From positions 186,001-250,000 of the forward strand of contig NZ_CP156081.1 of assembly GCF_039830135.1 (NCBI RefSeq): a DNA stretch of 64,000 bases, in the 5' to 3' direction. Position 1 is the first letter of the stretch. Each line of letters begins with the position of its first letter. Under the pieces are notes generated by a model, which was given only the letters and a program-made list of their open reading frames with translations, made no database searches and was not told the DNA's origin. A program made the position numbers and the translations under genes. This DNA is from Defluviimonas sp. SAOS-178_SWC. Lineage in GTDB: Bacteria > Pseudomonadota > Alphaproteobacteria > Rhodobacterales > Rhodobacteraceae. Shown here piece after piece: positions 17,101 to 25,786 of this stretch.

Positions 17101-18634
17101 CCACGATATCTACAGTATCGAGGATCTGGCGCAGCTGATCTACGACCTCAAGCAGATCAACCCGCGCGCCAAGGTGACGGTCAAGCTGGTGTCGTCCTCG
17201 GGCGTCGGCACGATTGCGGCCGGTGTGGCGAAGGCCAAGGCCGACGTGATCCTGATTTCGGGTCACAACGGCGGCACGGGCGCGTCGCCTGCGACCAGCA
17301 TCAAGTATGCCGGCCTGCCTTGGGAGATGGGCCTGACCGAGGCGCATCAGGTTCTGGCGATGAACAAGCTCCGCGAGCGGATCACGCTCAGGACCGACGG
17401 GGGTCTACGCACCGGGCGCGACATCGTCATCGCGGCGATGATGGGGGCCGAGGAATACGGCATCGGCACCGCCGCTCTGATCGCGATGGGCTGCATCATG
17501 GTGCGCCAGTGCCAGTCGAACACCTGCCCGGTGGGCGTCTGCACGCAGGACGAGGATCTTCGCAAGAAGTTCACCGGGTCGGCGGACAAGGTGGTGAACC
17601 TCATCACCTTCTACGCCCAGGAGGTGCGCGAGATCCTCAGCCAGATCGGGGCGCGGAGCCTTGACGAGGTGATCGGGCGCGCGGACCTTTTGAGCCAGGT
17701 CAGCAGGGGTTCGGCGCATCTCGACGACCTCGACCTCAACCCGCTTCTCATCACCGTCGATGGCGCCGACAAGATCGTCTACGACCGGTCGAAGCCGCGC
17801 AACGCGGTGCCGGATACGCTCGACGCGGAGATCATTCGCGACGGCGCGCGGTTCTTCGAGGACGGCGAGAAGATGCAGCTTTCCTATGCGGTGCGGAACA
17901 CCCACCGCACCATCGGGACGCGGGCCTCTTCGCTGATCGTGAAGAATTTCGGCATGCGCAACGCGCTTCAGCCGGATCACCTGACCGTCAAGCTGACCGG
18001 CTCCTGCGGCCAGTCGCTCGGCGCGTTCGCGGCGCCGGGGCTGAAGCTCGAAGTGTCGGGCGATGCCAACGACTACGTGGGCAAGGGGCTGTCGGGGGGC
18101 ACGATCGTCGTGCGGCCGCCCATGGTCTCGCCGCTGACCGCGTCGGAGAACACGATCATCGGCAACACCGTGCTTTACGGCGCGACCGACGGCTACCTCT
18201 TCGCCGCCGGCCGCGCGGGCGAGCGCTTCGCGGTGCGGAACTCGGGCGCCAAGGTGGTGATCGAGGGCTGCGGCTCCAACGGGTGTGAGTACATGACCGG
18301 CGGCGTCGCGGTCATCCTCGGCCGGATCGGGGCGAACTTCGGGGCCGGCATGACCGGGGGCATGGCCTATGTCTACGATCCCGACGGGACCGCCGAGGAG
18401 CTGATGAACCTCGAAACGCTCGTCACCTGCGCGGTGAACCACCCGCATTGGGAGGCGGAGCTGAAAGCGCTGGTCGAGCGGCACGCGAACGAGACCGGCA
18501 GCCTCAAGGCGAAAGGCATCCTGCAGCACTGGACGGCGGAGCGGGCGAATTTCCTGCAGATCTGCCCGAAGGAAATGCTGGTCCGCCTGCCGCATCCGCT
18601 GAGCGCGGATTCGGAGGCCGTTCCGGCGGAATAG
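14099..18634 (+). CDS. gltB: Glutamate synthase [NADPH] large subunit
   Basis: This 1511-residue alpha subunit has the usual four-domain order. A class II amidotransferase domain uses a nucleophile cysteine exposed after propeptide removal (Cys34 in HSSCGVGLVV). A central domain follows, then an FMN/2-oxoglutarate synthase barrel with GEGGEDPAHF and SGHNGGTGASP motifs. The 3Fe-4S cysteines are in CIMVRQCQSNTCPVGVC (about 1132-1148). The C-terminal GXGXG beta-helix includes GDANDYVGKGLSGGTI. It starts at the ATG overlapping the GFA stop and is closed by a strong terminator. It works with the gltD product encoded 1.3 kb upstream. Confidence 0.96.
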   Translation: MSGFDSDWLASEEARRAWMAENSLYRAEDEHSSCGVGLVVSINGKASRKVVEHGIDALKAVWHRGAVDADGKTGDGAGIHVQIPVPFFYDQIRRTGHEPDMKALIAVGQVFLPRTDFGAQETCRTIVETEVLRMGYYIYGWRHVPVNTEVLGEKANATRPEIEQILIKNSKGVDEETFERELYVIRRRIEKAAAAAGIAGMYLCTLSCRSIIYKGMMLAEQVAEFYPDLKDERFESAFAIYHQRYSTNTFPQWWLAQPFRTLAHNGEINTLKGNLNWMKSHEIRMASATFGEQAGDIKPIVAQGSSDSAALDAVFEVLVRAGRSAPMAKTMLVPEAWSKSAVEMPQAWQDMYAYCNAVMEPWDGPAALAMTDGRWVCGGLDRNGLRPLRYVVTGDGLLIAGSEAGMVPVDEAVVREKGALGPGQMIAVDMAEGKLYHDAEMKNRLAGAQPYADWLAKVVDLNAIMRDVPEKALFEGGELRKRQIAAGYTLEELEQVLAPMAEDGKEMIASMGDDTPAAVLSKQYRPLSHFFRQNFSQVTNPPIDSLRESRVMSLKTRFGNLKNVLDENSSQTEILVLESPFIANAEFDEMVRQFGSSVAMIDCTFAGGEGEALRLGLERIRAEAEDAVRSGAGHIVLTDQHQSADKVPMPMILATSAVHSWLTRKGLRTFCSLNVRSAECIDPHYFAVLIGCGATTVNAYLGQDSIADRIRRGLIEGSLVDAMRRYRDAIDAGLLKIMSKMGISVISSYRGGLNFEAVGLSRAMVAEYFPGMHSRISGIGVSGIQHKLEEIHAKGWKGGTDVLPIGGFYKARRSGEKHAWEAQTMHMLQSACDRASYDLWKQYSAAMRANPPIHIRDLLDIKPLGKPVPIEEVESITSIRKRFVTPGMSLGALSPEAHKTLNVAMNRIGAKSDSGEGGEDPAHFLPEPNGDNPSAKIKQVASGRFGVTAEYLNACEELEIKVAQGAKPGEGGQLPGMKVTALIARLRHSTPGVTLISPPPHHDIYSIEDLAQLIYDLKQINPRAKVTVKLVSSSGVGTIAAGVAKAKADVILISGHNGGTGASPATSIKYAGLPWEMGLTEAHQVLAMNKLRERITLRTDGGLRTGRDIVIAAMMGAEEYGIGTAALIAMGCIMVRQCQSNTCPVGVCTQDEDLRKKFTGSADKVVNLITFYAQEVREILSQIGARSLDEVIGRADLLSQVSRGSAHLDDLDLNPLLITVDGADKIVYDRSKPRNAVPDTLDAEIIRDGARFFEDGEKMQLSYAVRNTHRTIGTRASSLIVKNFGMRNALQPDHLTVKLTGSCGQSLGAFAAPGLKLEVSGDANDYVGKGLSGGTIVVRPPMVSPLTASENTIIGNTVLYGATDGYLFAAGRAGERFAVRNSGAKVVIEGCGSNGCEYMTGGVAVILGRIGANFGAGMTGGMAYVYDPDGTAEELMNLETLVTCAVNHPHWEAELKALVERHANETGSLKAKGILQHWTAERANFLQICPKEMLVRLPHPLSADSEAVPAE

Positions 18635-18656
18635 AGCCGGACTCGGGCGAACGACA

Positions 18657-18694
18657 GACAAAGGGCCGGACGCCAGTTCGGCCCTTTGTCTTTG
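18657..18694 (+). terminator. Rho-independent terminator of the glt cluster
   Basis: GACAAAGGGCCG (18657-18668) pairs perfectly over 12 bases with CGGCCCTTTGTC (18679-18690) around a 10-base loop and is followed by TTTG. It starts 22 bases after the gltB stop. Confidence 0.88.
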
Positions 18695-18823
18695 ATACAG
18701 CCATACCCTGCGACAGCGGGCTTTTTGCCACGGTCGGTAGGGCACTTATCAGAACACGACTTTGCCTGTTTCTTGGTGCAAACCATCTGATAACGTACCG
18801 CGCAAACAAAGCACGAGGCAGGC

Positions 18824-19765
18824 ATGGCGACTTATGAGCTAACCGCCCAAAAAGTGAACGGCGATCCGTTCCTTTCCGGCGGCAACATCGTCATCGTGAA
18901 CAACTCGTTCACGTCGCTGGTCTTTCTGGAAGTCGACAACACGATCGATGACCCGCTTGCCGGTGAGTTTGTTTCGCTCGATGGCGGCCTGACCTGGCTG
19001 AGCTATGACTACCTGGGCAGCGGAGCGGTGCGCGGTGATCCGACCCAATCGGGCGCCTTCCTCCGCATCGACATGGGAAACGGCACGTTTCAGACCGTCG
19101 CGATCGACCTCAATGCGGACGGGGACGGCGTTCCCGACCTCAGCAACGGCAATACCCAGCTGACCGTTGCGGGACTGAATACCACCGCCCCGCAGCCATG
19201 GCCGGTGCCGCCCTGCTTCGTGGCGGGAACCCTGATCGCGGTCCCGGGCGGCGAGCGGCCCGCCGAGGAGATCGCGCCGGGCGATCTGGTGGAAACGCTG
19301 GATCACGGACCGCAGGTGGTGCGCTGGGCCGGGCGGCGGCGGGTCAGCGGTTTCGGACGCGTCGCGCCGATCCGCATCGCGGCGGGCGTGCTGGGCAACG
19401 ACCGAACCCTTCTCGTTTCGCCGCAGCATCGGATGCTGGTCCGCGGCGGGCAGGCGGAGCTTCTGTTCGGAGAGCCGGAAGTGCTGGTCGCGGCGAAGCA
19501 TCTGGTCGGGGTGCCGGGCATCGCGGAAGTGCCGGTCGCCCAGGTCGAATACGTCCATCTGATGTTTGACCGGCACGAGATCGTCTTTGCCGAGGGTGCT
19601 CCGAGCGAGAGTTTCCATCCGGGCAGCGCTCTCATGGAGCGTGACCGGGCCCTTCTGGACGAGATCCTGTCGATCTTCCCCGAATTCGCCGCTCTGGTGG
19701 AGGCGCGCGTTCCTGCGGCGCGGCGCATCCTGTCGGAGTGGGAAGCGCGGGCGCTCGCGGCCTGA
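18824..19765 (+). CDS. Hint-domain protein
   Basis: This 313-residue protein has a C-terminal Hint (hedgehog/intein) domain starting at Cys131: CFVAGTLIAVPGGERPAEEIAPGDLVETLDHG, then VSPQHRMLVRGG with the conserved histidine, and HLMFDRHEIVFAEGAPSESFHPG. The N-terminal 120 residues are beta-rich and acidic and have no signal peptide, which in this bacterial family often means type I secretion, though no RTX repeats are present. Hint domains can self-cleave at the cysteine, and that would release the N-terminal part. The autoprocessing and the substrate are inferred. It is an independent unit after a terminator, 58 bases before mtgA. Confidence 0.88.
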   Translation: MATYELTAQKVNGDPFLSGGNIVIVNNSFTSLVFLEVDNTIDDPLAGEFVSLDGGLTWLSYDYLGSGAVRGDPTQSGAFLRIDMGNGTFQTVAIDLNADGDGVPDLSNGNTQLTVAGLNTTAPQPWPVPPCFVAGTLIAVPGGERPAEEIAPGDLVETLDHGPQVVRWAGRRRVSGFGRVAPIRIAAGVLGNDRTLLVSPQHRMLVRGGQAELLFGEPEVLVAAKHLVGVPGIAEVPVAQVEYVHLMFDRHEIVFAEGAPSESFHPGSALMERDRALLDEILSIFPEFAALVEARVPAARRILSEWEARALAA

Positions 19766-19823
19766 CGGGCGCCGGCGCGCAAGGCCTTGACCGCGGCCCG
19801 CGCCGCATGATTGATCTCGCGCG

Positions 19824-20558
19824 ATGGCAAAGAGCAGAAAACCGGCAACGAGATCGAAGCGGAAACCCGCGGCGAAGCGCGACGGCTTCACGCTGCGCGA
19901 TATCCTGCGCTGGAGCGGCCGCGGTCTGGCCGCTCTTGCCGGGGTCTGGTTTTTCTTCGTGCTTCTGTTCACCGTCGTGAATCCGGTCTTCACGCCCTAC
20001 ATGATCGCCGAAAGCTGGCGGCATGGCGGGATCAGCCGGGACTGGGTGGCGATCGAGGACGTGACGCCCGGGATGGCGCGGGCCGTGGTCGCGGCGGAGG
20101 ATGCCAATTTCTGCCTGCACTGGGGCTTCGATATCCGCGCGATCCGCGCCGCGCTCGACGAAGGCGCCGGGCGCGGCGCCTCGACCCTCACCCAGCAGGT
20201 GGTGAAGAACGTCTTTCTCTGGCAGGGGCGGAGTTGGCCCCGGAAGGCGCTGGAGGCGCTGATGACGCCGGTCGTGGAACTCATCTGGTCGAAGCGGCGG
20301 ATCGTCGAGGTCTATCTGAACGTGGCCGAAACCGGAAAAGGCGTCTTCGGCGTCGAGGCGGCGGCGCAGGCCTATTTCGAGAAGCCGGCCAGCGCGCTCT
20401 CGGCCACGCAGGCCGCGCTGATCGCGGCCGCGCTGCCCGATCCCAAGGGCCGCAACCCGGCGCGTCCGTCGGGCTTTCTGCGCCAGAAGGCCGCGCAGAT
20501 CACCGACGGGGCGGCGACGATCCGCGCCGACGGGCGCGCCGCCTGTTTCGAGGATTGA
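19824..20558 (+). CDS. mtgA: Monofunctional biosynthetic peptidoglycan transglycosylase
   Basis: This 244-residue GT51 enzyme polymerises lipid II into glycan strands. A basic N-terminus is followed by one membrane anchor (about 33-57, GLAALAGVWFFFVLLFTVV). The GT51 motifs are in order: AVVAAEDANFCLHWGFD (with the catalytic glutamate), GASTLTQQVVKNVFLW, RKALEALMTPVVELIWSKRRIVEVYLNVAETGKGVFGVEAAAQAYF. No transpeptidase domain follows. The start ATG gives MAKSRKPATRSK. It acts at the periplasmic face of the inner membrane. Confidence 0.94.
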   Translation: MAKSRKPATRSKRKPAAKRDGFTLRDILRWSGRGLAALAGVWFFFVLLFTVVNPVFTPYMIAESWRHGGISRDWVAIEDVTPGMARAVVAAEDANFCLHWGFDIRAIRAALDEGAGRGASTLTQQVVKNVFLWQGRSWPRKALEALMTPVVELIWSKRRIVEVYLNVAETGKGVFGVEAAAQAYFEKPASALSATQAALIAAALPDPKGRNPARPSGFLRQKAAQITDGAATIRADGRAACFED

Positions 20559-20614
20559 TCCCCATGGGCGGCGCCGGTATCACGGGTTCGCAGCCGCGAC
20601 ACGAGCCCGCATCC

Positions 20615-21280
20615 ATGACCCGCCTCTATCACGTTCCGCTTTCGCCCTTCTGCCGCAAGGTTCGCCTGACGCTGGCCGAGAAGAAGATCGAGGTGGAACT
20701 GGTCGAGGAGCGGTACTGGGAACAGGGCCCGGAGTTCCTGCGCCGCAATCCGGCCGGGAAGATCCCGGTGATCCGCCTCAACGGCAAGGTCATGACCGAG
20801 AGCCAGGCGATCTGCGAATACCTTGACGAGACGGTGCCCGAGCCGAAGCTGATGCCGCGCGATGCCGAGGGCCGCTACGAGGTGCGCCGGCTCTGCGCCT
20901 GGTTCGACGACAAGTTCCACGACGAGGTGACCTCCAAGCTTCTCTACGAGCGGGTCAACAAGAAGATCACCGGCCAGGGATACCCGGACTCGAAGAACGT
21001 CAAGTTCGGGGCGAACCGAATCAAGTATCACCTCGACTATCTCAGCTGGCTGCTCGATCAGCGCCGCTGGATCGCGGGGAACGAGATGACGCTGGCCGAT
21101 TTCGCGGCGGCGGCGCATCTGTCCTGCCTCGACTATATCTCGGACGTGGACTGGAACCGCAGCCAGAACGTCAAGGACTGGTACCAGAAGATCAAGTCGC
21201 GGCCGTCGTTCCGGTCGCTTCTGGCCGATCAGGTGCCCGGATTCCCGCCGCCGGCGCATTATGCCGATCTGGATTTCTGA
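20615..21280 (+). CDS. Glutathione S-transferase family protein
   Basis: This 221-residue protein has an N-terminal thioredoxin-fold GST domain (MTRLYHVPLSPFCRKVRLTLAEKK) with the SPFCRKV active-site region, a cis-proline before VIRLNGKV, and MTESQAICEYLDE contacting glutathione. An all-helical C-terminal domain follows (WIAGNEMTLADFAAAAHLSCLDYI). I start it at MTRLYH; an in-frame ATG lies upstream at 20564, but the residues it would add match nothing. Length and motifs are typical of cytosolic GSTs of this family. The substrate is unknown. Confidence 0.88.
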   Translation: MTRLYHVPLSPFCRKVRLTLAEKKIEVELVEERYWEQGPEFLRRNPAGKIPVIRLNGKVMTESQAICEYLDETVPEPKLMPRDAEGRYEVRRLCAWFDDKFHDEVTSKLLYERVNKKITGQGYPDSKNVKFGANRIKYHLDYLSWLLDQRRWIAGNEMTLADFAAAAHLSCLDYISDVDWNRSQNVKDWYQKIKSRPSFRSLLADQVPGFPPPAHYADLDF

Positions 21281-21294
21281 ACCGGGCCGGAGAA

Positions 21295-21347
21295 CCGGGG
21301 GTTTCACACCCCCGGACCCCCGTGGAGTATTTCCGAACAGAAGAAGG
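21295..21347 (-). repeat. Dispersed intergenic repeat, copy 1
   Basis: On the minus strand it reads CCTTCTTCTGTTCGG, AAATACTCCACGGGGG, TCC, then a hairpin CCGGGGG-tgtgaaa-CCCCCGG. The same block (TTCTTCTGTTC, AAATACTC, GGGGGTCCGGGGG, GC-rich hairpin) recurs at 46497-46544 and 63682-63732 in the opposite orientation. Here it lies between the GST stop and queG. Confidence 0.8.
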
Positions 21348-21355
21348 CGGGGGGC

Positions 21356-22414
21356 ATGAGCATGCCCGGCTTCAGGGAGCGTCTCGTGGAGAGGGCGCTG
21401 GCGGAGGGGTTTTCGGCGGTGGGCTTTTGCGCGCCGACGGCGATCCCCGAGGCGGCGGGACGGCTCGCGGCCTTCGTCGCGGCGGGGCGGCACGGACAGA
21501 TGGGCTGGATGGCGGAGCGGATGGGCTGGCGCGGCGATCCGGCGGCGCTCTGGCCCGAGGCACGGACGGTGATCGTGCTGGCGGAGGTCTATACGCCGGA
21601 AACCGATCCGCTGGAGGTCCTGGCGCAGCGCGACCGGGGGGCGGTCAGCGTCTATGCCCAGGGAAAGGACTACCACGATCTGGTGAAGCGGCGGCTGAAG
21701 CGGGTCGGGCGGTGGCTGATCGAGGAGGCAAAAAAAGGCTCTGTTCCGGCGGAAATCAAGGTTTTCGTCGATACCGCACCGGTGATGGAAAAGCCCTTGG
21801 GCGAGGCGGCGGGTCTCGGCTGGCAGGGCAAGCATACCAACCTCGTCAGCCGCGACCTCGGGAGCTGGTTCTTCCTTGGCGCGATCTTCACGACGCTCGA
21901 CCTGCCGAAGGACGCGGCCGAGACGGATCATTGCGGGTCGTGCCGGGCCTGTCTGGACATCTGCCCGACGAAGGCGTTCCCGGCACCCTATCAGCTCGAC
22001 GCGCGGCGCTGTATTTCCTACCTCACCATCGAGCACAAGGGGCCCGTCGAGGAGGAGTTGCGGGCGCTGATGGGCAACCGGATCTACGGCTGTGACGATT
22101 GCCTCGCGGTCTGCCCGTGGAACAAGTTCGCGGTGGCCGCACACGAGGCGGGCTATGCCGCGCGGGTGGGCGCGCCACCCTTGGCGGAGCTTGCGACGCT
22201 TGACGATGCGGGGTTCCGGGAGCGGTTTTCGGGAAGTCCGATCAAACGGATCGGGCGGGACCGCTTCGTGCGCAACGTTCTTTACGCGATCGGAAATTCC
22301 GGCGACAGGGCGCTCCGGGACGTGGTTGCCGGGCTGGAAGGCGATCCCGATCCGGCCGTCGTGGATGCGGCGCGATGGGCGCTTCTTCGGCTGGCGGAGA
22401 GCGGCGGCGGCTGA
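21356..22414 (+). CDS. queG: Epoxyqueuosine reductase
   Basis: This 352-residue cobalamin- and Fe-S-dependent enzyme reduces epoxyqueuosine to queuosine in the tRNA wobble base, the final biosynthetic step. Two 4Fe-4S motifs are clear: [17 protein letters not shown] (about 196-212) and [13 protein letters not shown] (about 246-258). The N-terminal DUF1730-type region contains [20 protein letters not shown] and [26 protein letters not shown], in which Asp is the catalytic residue. A short HEAT-like tail follows ([32 protein letters not shown]). The start is the ATG at 21356; a second ATG two codons later is an alternative. Confidence 0.94.
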   Translation: MSMPGFRERLVERALAEGFSAVGFCAPTAIPEAAGRLAAFVAAGRHGQMGWMAERMGWRGDPAALWPEARTVIVLAEVYTPETDPLEVLAQRDRGAVSVYAQGKDYHDLVKRRLKRVGRWLIEEAKKGSVPAEIKVFVDTAPVMEKPLGEAAGLGWQGKHTNLVSRDLGSWFFLGAIFTTLDLPKDAAETDHCGSCRACLDICPTKAFPAPYQLDARRCISYLTIEHKGPVEEELRALMGNRIYGCDDCLAVCPWNKFAVAAHEAGYAARVGAPPLAELATLDDAGFRERFSGSPIKRIGRDRFVRNVLYAIGNSGDRALRDVVAGLEGDPDPAVVDAARWALLRLAESGGG

Positions 22415-22512
22415 GCCGATCAGCCCAAAGGGGTGGCATTCGTGGCGATTCGCCCCCATCTTTGAACCATCCCCGCGTCTGGATGCGGCTCATACAGAAG
22501 GAGGAGAAAACC

Positions 22513-22707
22513 ATGGCCAAGGGCAAGACCGGCTCTGACAGCGCTGCCGATAACAGCCGTCTGAAGCATTTCGTGGAGGTCGAGAAGACCCATGGCGCAG
22601 AGGGCACTAATCCCGCCGCGAAGAAGGTGCACGAGCGTCCCGCGGAGCGCGACGAAGGCGCGCGGCTGCGCGAATACACCCGGATCGAGCGCGGCCGCAC
22701 TGCCTGA
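22513..22707 (+). CDS. Small highly charged protein of unknown function
   Basis: A 64-residue frame follows a strong AGGAGGAG ribosome site and starts MAKGKTGSDSAADN. It has no membrane segment or signal peptide, is rich in Lys, Arg, Glu and Asp (VEVEKTHGAEGTNPAAKKVHERPAERDEG), and looks largely helical or disordered. I do not recognise it. It ends 17 bases before the stop of dxs, which runs toward it. The ribosome site, together with a composition unlike that of the overlapping frames, supports it as a real gene. Confidence 0.6.
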   Translation: MAKGKTGSDSAADNSRLKHFVEVEKTHGAEGTNPAAKKVHERPAERDEGARLREYTRIERGRTA

Positions 22708-22723
22708 GGCGGTGCCTGTCCGC

Positions 22724-24640
22724 TCAGGCCCGTTTTTCCCCAATCCGCGTTACGCCGAGCGTGTCGAGCACCTTGGCCTCGATGTCAGCGGCGTTCATGC
22801 CGGCGGTGGCATACATATCCTCGGGTGAGGACTGGTCGATGAAGGTATCGGGCAGGACCATCGAGCGGAACTTGAAGCCGCGGTCGAAGATTCCTTCCTC
22901 GGCCAGAAGCTGGGCGACGTGGGAGCCGAAGCCGCCGATGGCGCCCTCCTCGATGGTGATCAGGGCTTCGTGATCCGACACGAGCCGCAGGATCAGGTCG
23001 CGGTCGAGCGGCTTGGCGAAGCGCGCGTCGGCGACGGTCGGGGCAAGGCCGCGCTGGTTTAGGCTTTCACGGGCTTTCAGGACTTCCGCAAGACGGGTGC
23101 CGAACGAGAGGATCGCGACGCGGCCGCCTTCGGCGATGATGCGTCCCTTGCCGATCTCCAGCGGCTGGCCGCGCTCGGGCATCTCGACGCCGACACCGTC
23201 GCCGCGGGGGTAGCGGAAGGCCGAGGGGCGGTCGTCGATCGCCGCGGCAGTGGCGACCATGTGGACAAGCTCGGCCTCGTCGGCCGCCGCCATGACCACC
23301 ATGTCGGGCAGGTTGGCGAGGAAGGCGATGTCGAAGGAACCGGCATGGGTGGCGCCATCGGCGCCGACGAGGCCTGCGCGGTCGATGGCGAAGCGGACGG
23401 GCAGGCGCTGGATCGCGACGTCGTGGACGACCTGGTCGTAGCCGCGCTGCAGGAAGGTCGAATAGAGCGCGCAGAACGGTTTCATCCCCCCGGCGGCGAG
23501 CCCGGCGGAGAAGGTCACGGCATGCTGCTCGGCGATGCCCACGTCGAAGCAGCGGCGCGGGAAGCGTTCGGCGAAGAGGTTGAGGCCGGTCCCGTCCGGC
23601 ATCGCGGCGGTGACGGCGACGATCTTGTCGTCCGCCTCCGCCTCCCGGATCAGGCTTTGCGCGAAGACCTTGGTGTAGGAGGGGGCGTTCGATGGCGCCT
23701 TCTTCTGCTCGCCGGTGACGACATCGAACTTGGCCGTGGCGTGGCCCTTGTCCGCCGCCCGCTCGGCCGGGGCATAGCCCTTGCCCTTCTTGGTGAGGAC
23801 GTGGATCAGCATCGGTCCGGTCGCACGGTCATGCGCGGTGCGCAGCACGGGCAGAAGCTGGTCGAGGTCGTGGCCGTCGATGGGGCCGACATAGGTGAAG
23901 CCGAGCTCTTCGAAGAGGGTGCCGCCGATGGTCATGCCTTTCAGCAGTTCCTTCGCCCGCCGCGCGCCTTCCTGGAAGGGCTCGGGCAGGAGGCTGACCG
24001 CGCCCTTGGCGGCGGCCTTGAATTCCTGGAACGGCGCGCCGGCATAGAGCCGCGAGAGATAGGCCGACATCGCGCCGACCGGGGGCGCGATCGACATCTC
24101 GTTGTCGTTGAGGATGACGAAGAGCCGCTTTTTCAGGTGCCCTGCGTTGTTGAGCGCCTCGTAAGCCATGCCGGCGCTCATCGACCCGTCGCCGATCACC
24201 GCGATGGCGTCGCCGGGTTCTCCGCCGAGATCGCGGGCGGCGGCGAAGCCGAGTGCCGCCGAGATCGAGGTGGAGCTGTGGGCGGCGCCGAAGGGGTCGT
24301 AGGGGCTTTCGGAGCGCTTTGTGAAGCCCGATAGGCCCCCCTTCATCCGCAGGGTGCGGATGCGGTCGCGCCGGCCGGTCAGGATCTTGTGCGGATAGCA
24401 CTGGTGGCCGACGTCCCAGATGATCTTGTCGCGCGGCGCGTCGAAGACGGCATGAAGCGCGACGGTCAGTTCGACCACGCCGAGCCCGGCGCCCAGGTGA
24501 CCGCCCGTCACCGATACCGCGCTGATCGTTTCGGCGCGCAGCTCGTCGGCAAGCTGACGCAGGTCACGGTCGCTCATCGCCTTCATGTCGGCGGGAGTCG
24601 TCACGCGGTCGAGCGTCGGCGTGTTCGGTCGGTCGGTCAA
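22724..24640 (-). CDS. dxs: 1-deoxy-D-xylulose-5-phosphate synthase
   Basis: This 638-residue thiamine-diphosphate enzyme condenses pyruvate and glyceraldehyde 3-phosphate in the first step of the MEP isoprenoid pathway. Visible motifs include [35 protein letters not shown], the ThDP site [19 protein letters not shown] with downstream NDNEMSI, and [17 protein letters not shown], with the conserved glutamate, in the transketolase-like half. I chose the TTG at 24640, giving (M)[12 protein letters not shown], because Rhodobacter homologues begin there; an ATG 19 codons upstream adds unrelated residues. ispA and xseB lie upstream on the same strand with a threonine aldolase gene between. Confidence 0.95.
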   Translation of the reverse strand: MTDRPNTPTLDRVTTPADMKAMSDRDLRQLADELRAETISAVSVTGGHLGAGLGVVELTVALHAVFDAPRDKIIWDVGHQCYPHKILTGRRDRIRTLRMKGGLSGFTKRSESPYDPFGAAHSSTSISAALGFAAARDLGGEPGDAIAVIGDGSMSAGMAYEALNNAGHLKKRLFVILNDNEMSIAPPVGAMSAYLSRLYAGAPFQEFKAAAKGAVSLLPEPFQEGARRAKELLKGMTIGGTLFEELGFTYVGPIDGHDLDQLLPVLRTAHDRATGPMLIHVLTKKGKGYAPAERAADKGHATAKFDVVTGEQKKAPSNAPSYTKVFAQSLIREAEADDKIVAVTAAMPDGTGLNLFAERFPRRCFDVGIAEQHAVTFSAGLAAGGMKPFCALYSTFLQRGYDQVVHDVAIQRLPVRFAIDRAGLVGADGATHAGSFDIAFLANLPDMVVMAAADEAELVHMVATAAAIDDRPSAFRYPRGDGVGVEMPERGQPLEIGKGRIIAEGGRVAILSFGTRLAEVLKARESLNQRGLAPTVADARFAKPLDRDLILRLVSDHEALITIEEGAIGGFGSHVAQLLAEEGIFDRGFKFRSMVLPDTFIDQSSPEDMYATAGMNAADIEAKVLDTLGVTRIGEKRA

Positions 24641-24724
24641 GCTTATCTTCCCGGTTTGAACCTGCGCCGGTTTAGTCGGAAACGCTGCCGGGAACAATGA
24701 CCTTGGCCGGGCGGGGCCTGCGGA

Positions 24725-25777
24725 CTATCCGCCGTAATGGGCGCGAAAGGCCGCGATGGCATGGGCAAGGCCCGCATCGTCGATGTCGCGGTGCAGGACC
24801 ATGCGAATTTCACCCGACCCGCCGCCGATCAGAAGACCACGTTCCGAAAGCCTCTTGCGGAGGTGCGCGTTGGCGCCATCGGCGGGGGTGAAGAAGACCA
24901 TGTTGGTTTCGCAACGGACCCTGCCCGCGCCGAGCGCGGCGAGCGCGTCGGCAAATGTCCTGGCGCGGGCATGGTCGGCGGCAAGGCCCGCGACGTGGTG
25001 GCGGAGCGCGTGGCGGCCTGCCGCCGCCAGTACGCCGGCCTGACGCATCCCGCCGCCGAGGATCTTGCGGTGCCGTCTGGCCCGATCGATCAGGCCGGCA
25101 GGCCCCGCGAGGACCGAGCCCACAGGCGCCCCGAGCCCCTTCGACAGGCAGACCGAGACGGTGTCGGCGAGACCGGCGAGATCGGTCGCGGGGCAGCCGA
25201 GTGCGGTGATCGCGTTGAAGAAGCGCGCGCCGTCGAGATGGACGGCGAGGCCCGCCTCACGCGCGGCCGCGGCGGAAGCGCGCATGTCGTCGAGCGGGAT
25301 GGCCCGGCCACCGACGGTGTTCTCCAGGCTCAGGAGACGGCTGACCGGATAATGTGGATCGTCGGGGCGGAGCGCGCGCCGGATCGCGTCGGGCGCAAGC
25401 CCGCCGGTCGCGGTCAGCGGCAGCGGATGGAGCGCGACGCCCGCCAGCACCGAGGCGCCGGCCGCCTCGTCATGAAAGACGTGGTAGTCCGCGCCGACGA
25501 TCACTTCGTCGCCGCGCCCGCAATGACACATGATGGCGACGAGATTGCCCTGGGTGCCCGACGGGACGAACAGCCCGGCCTCCTTGCCGAGCATCGCGGC
25601 CAGTTCGGCCTGAAGCAGGTTGACCTCGGGGTCGTCGCCATAGACGTCGTCGCCGACCTCGGCTGCCGCCATTGCCCGTCGCATCGCAGCGTCGGGCCGG
25701 GTGACGGTGTCGCTGCGCAGGTCGCACAGGATATTCGGGCGGGCGGCGGGGTCGGTCAGGCCGGAATAGACACTCAT
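24725..25777 (-). CDS. Low-specificity threonine aldolase family protein
   Basis: This 350-residue PLP enzyme of fold type I would split L-(allo-)threonine and related beta-hydroxy amino acids to glycine and an aldehyde. Typical features are [36 protein letters not shown] at the start, [29 protein letters not shown] and the PLP lysine in [16 protein letters not shown] (about 213). It starts 9 bases after the ispA stop on the same strand and ends 84 bases before dxs, so it interrupts the usual ispA-dxs adjacency. Substrate range cannot be read from sequence. Confidence 0.9.
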   Translation of the reverse strand: MSVYSGLTDPAARPNILCDLRSDTVTRPDAAMRRAMAAAEVGDDVYGDDPEVNLLQAELAAMLGKEAGLFVPSGTQGNLVAIMCHCGRGDEVIVGADYHVFHDEAAGASVLAGVALHPLPLTATGGLAPDAIRRALRPDDPHYPVSRLLSLENTVGGRAIPLDDMRASAAAAREAGLAVHLDGARFFNAITALGCPATDLAGLADTVSVCLSKGLGAPVGSVLAGPAGLIDRARRHRKILGGGMRQAGVLAAAGRHALRHHVAGLAADHARARTFADALAALGAGRVRCETNMVFFTPADGANAHLRKRLSERGLLIGGGSGEIRMVLHRDIDDAGLAHAIAAFRAHYGG

Positions 25778-25786
25778 TTTGCCTCC

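Noticed and set aside
14033..17347. A 1104-codon open frame on the minus strand
   Set aside because: It lies wholly opposite gltB, is extremely rich in Arg, His and Pro, and mirrors the codon-position bias of gltB. It is a shadow of high-GC coding DNA.
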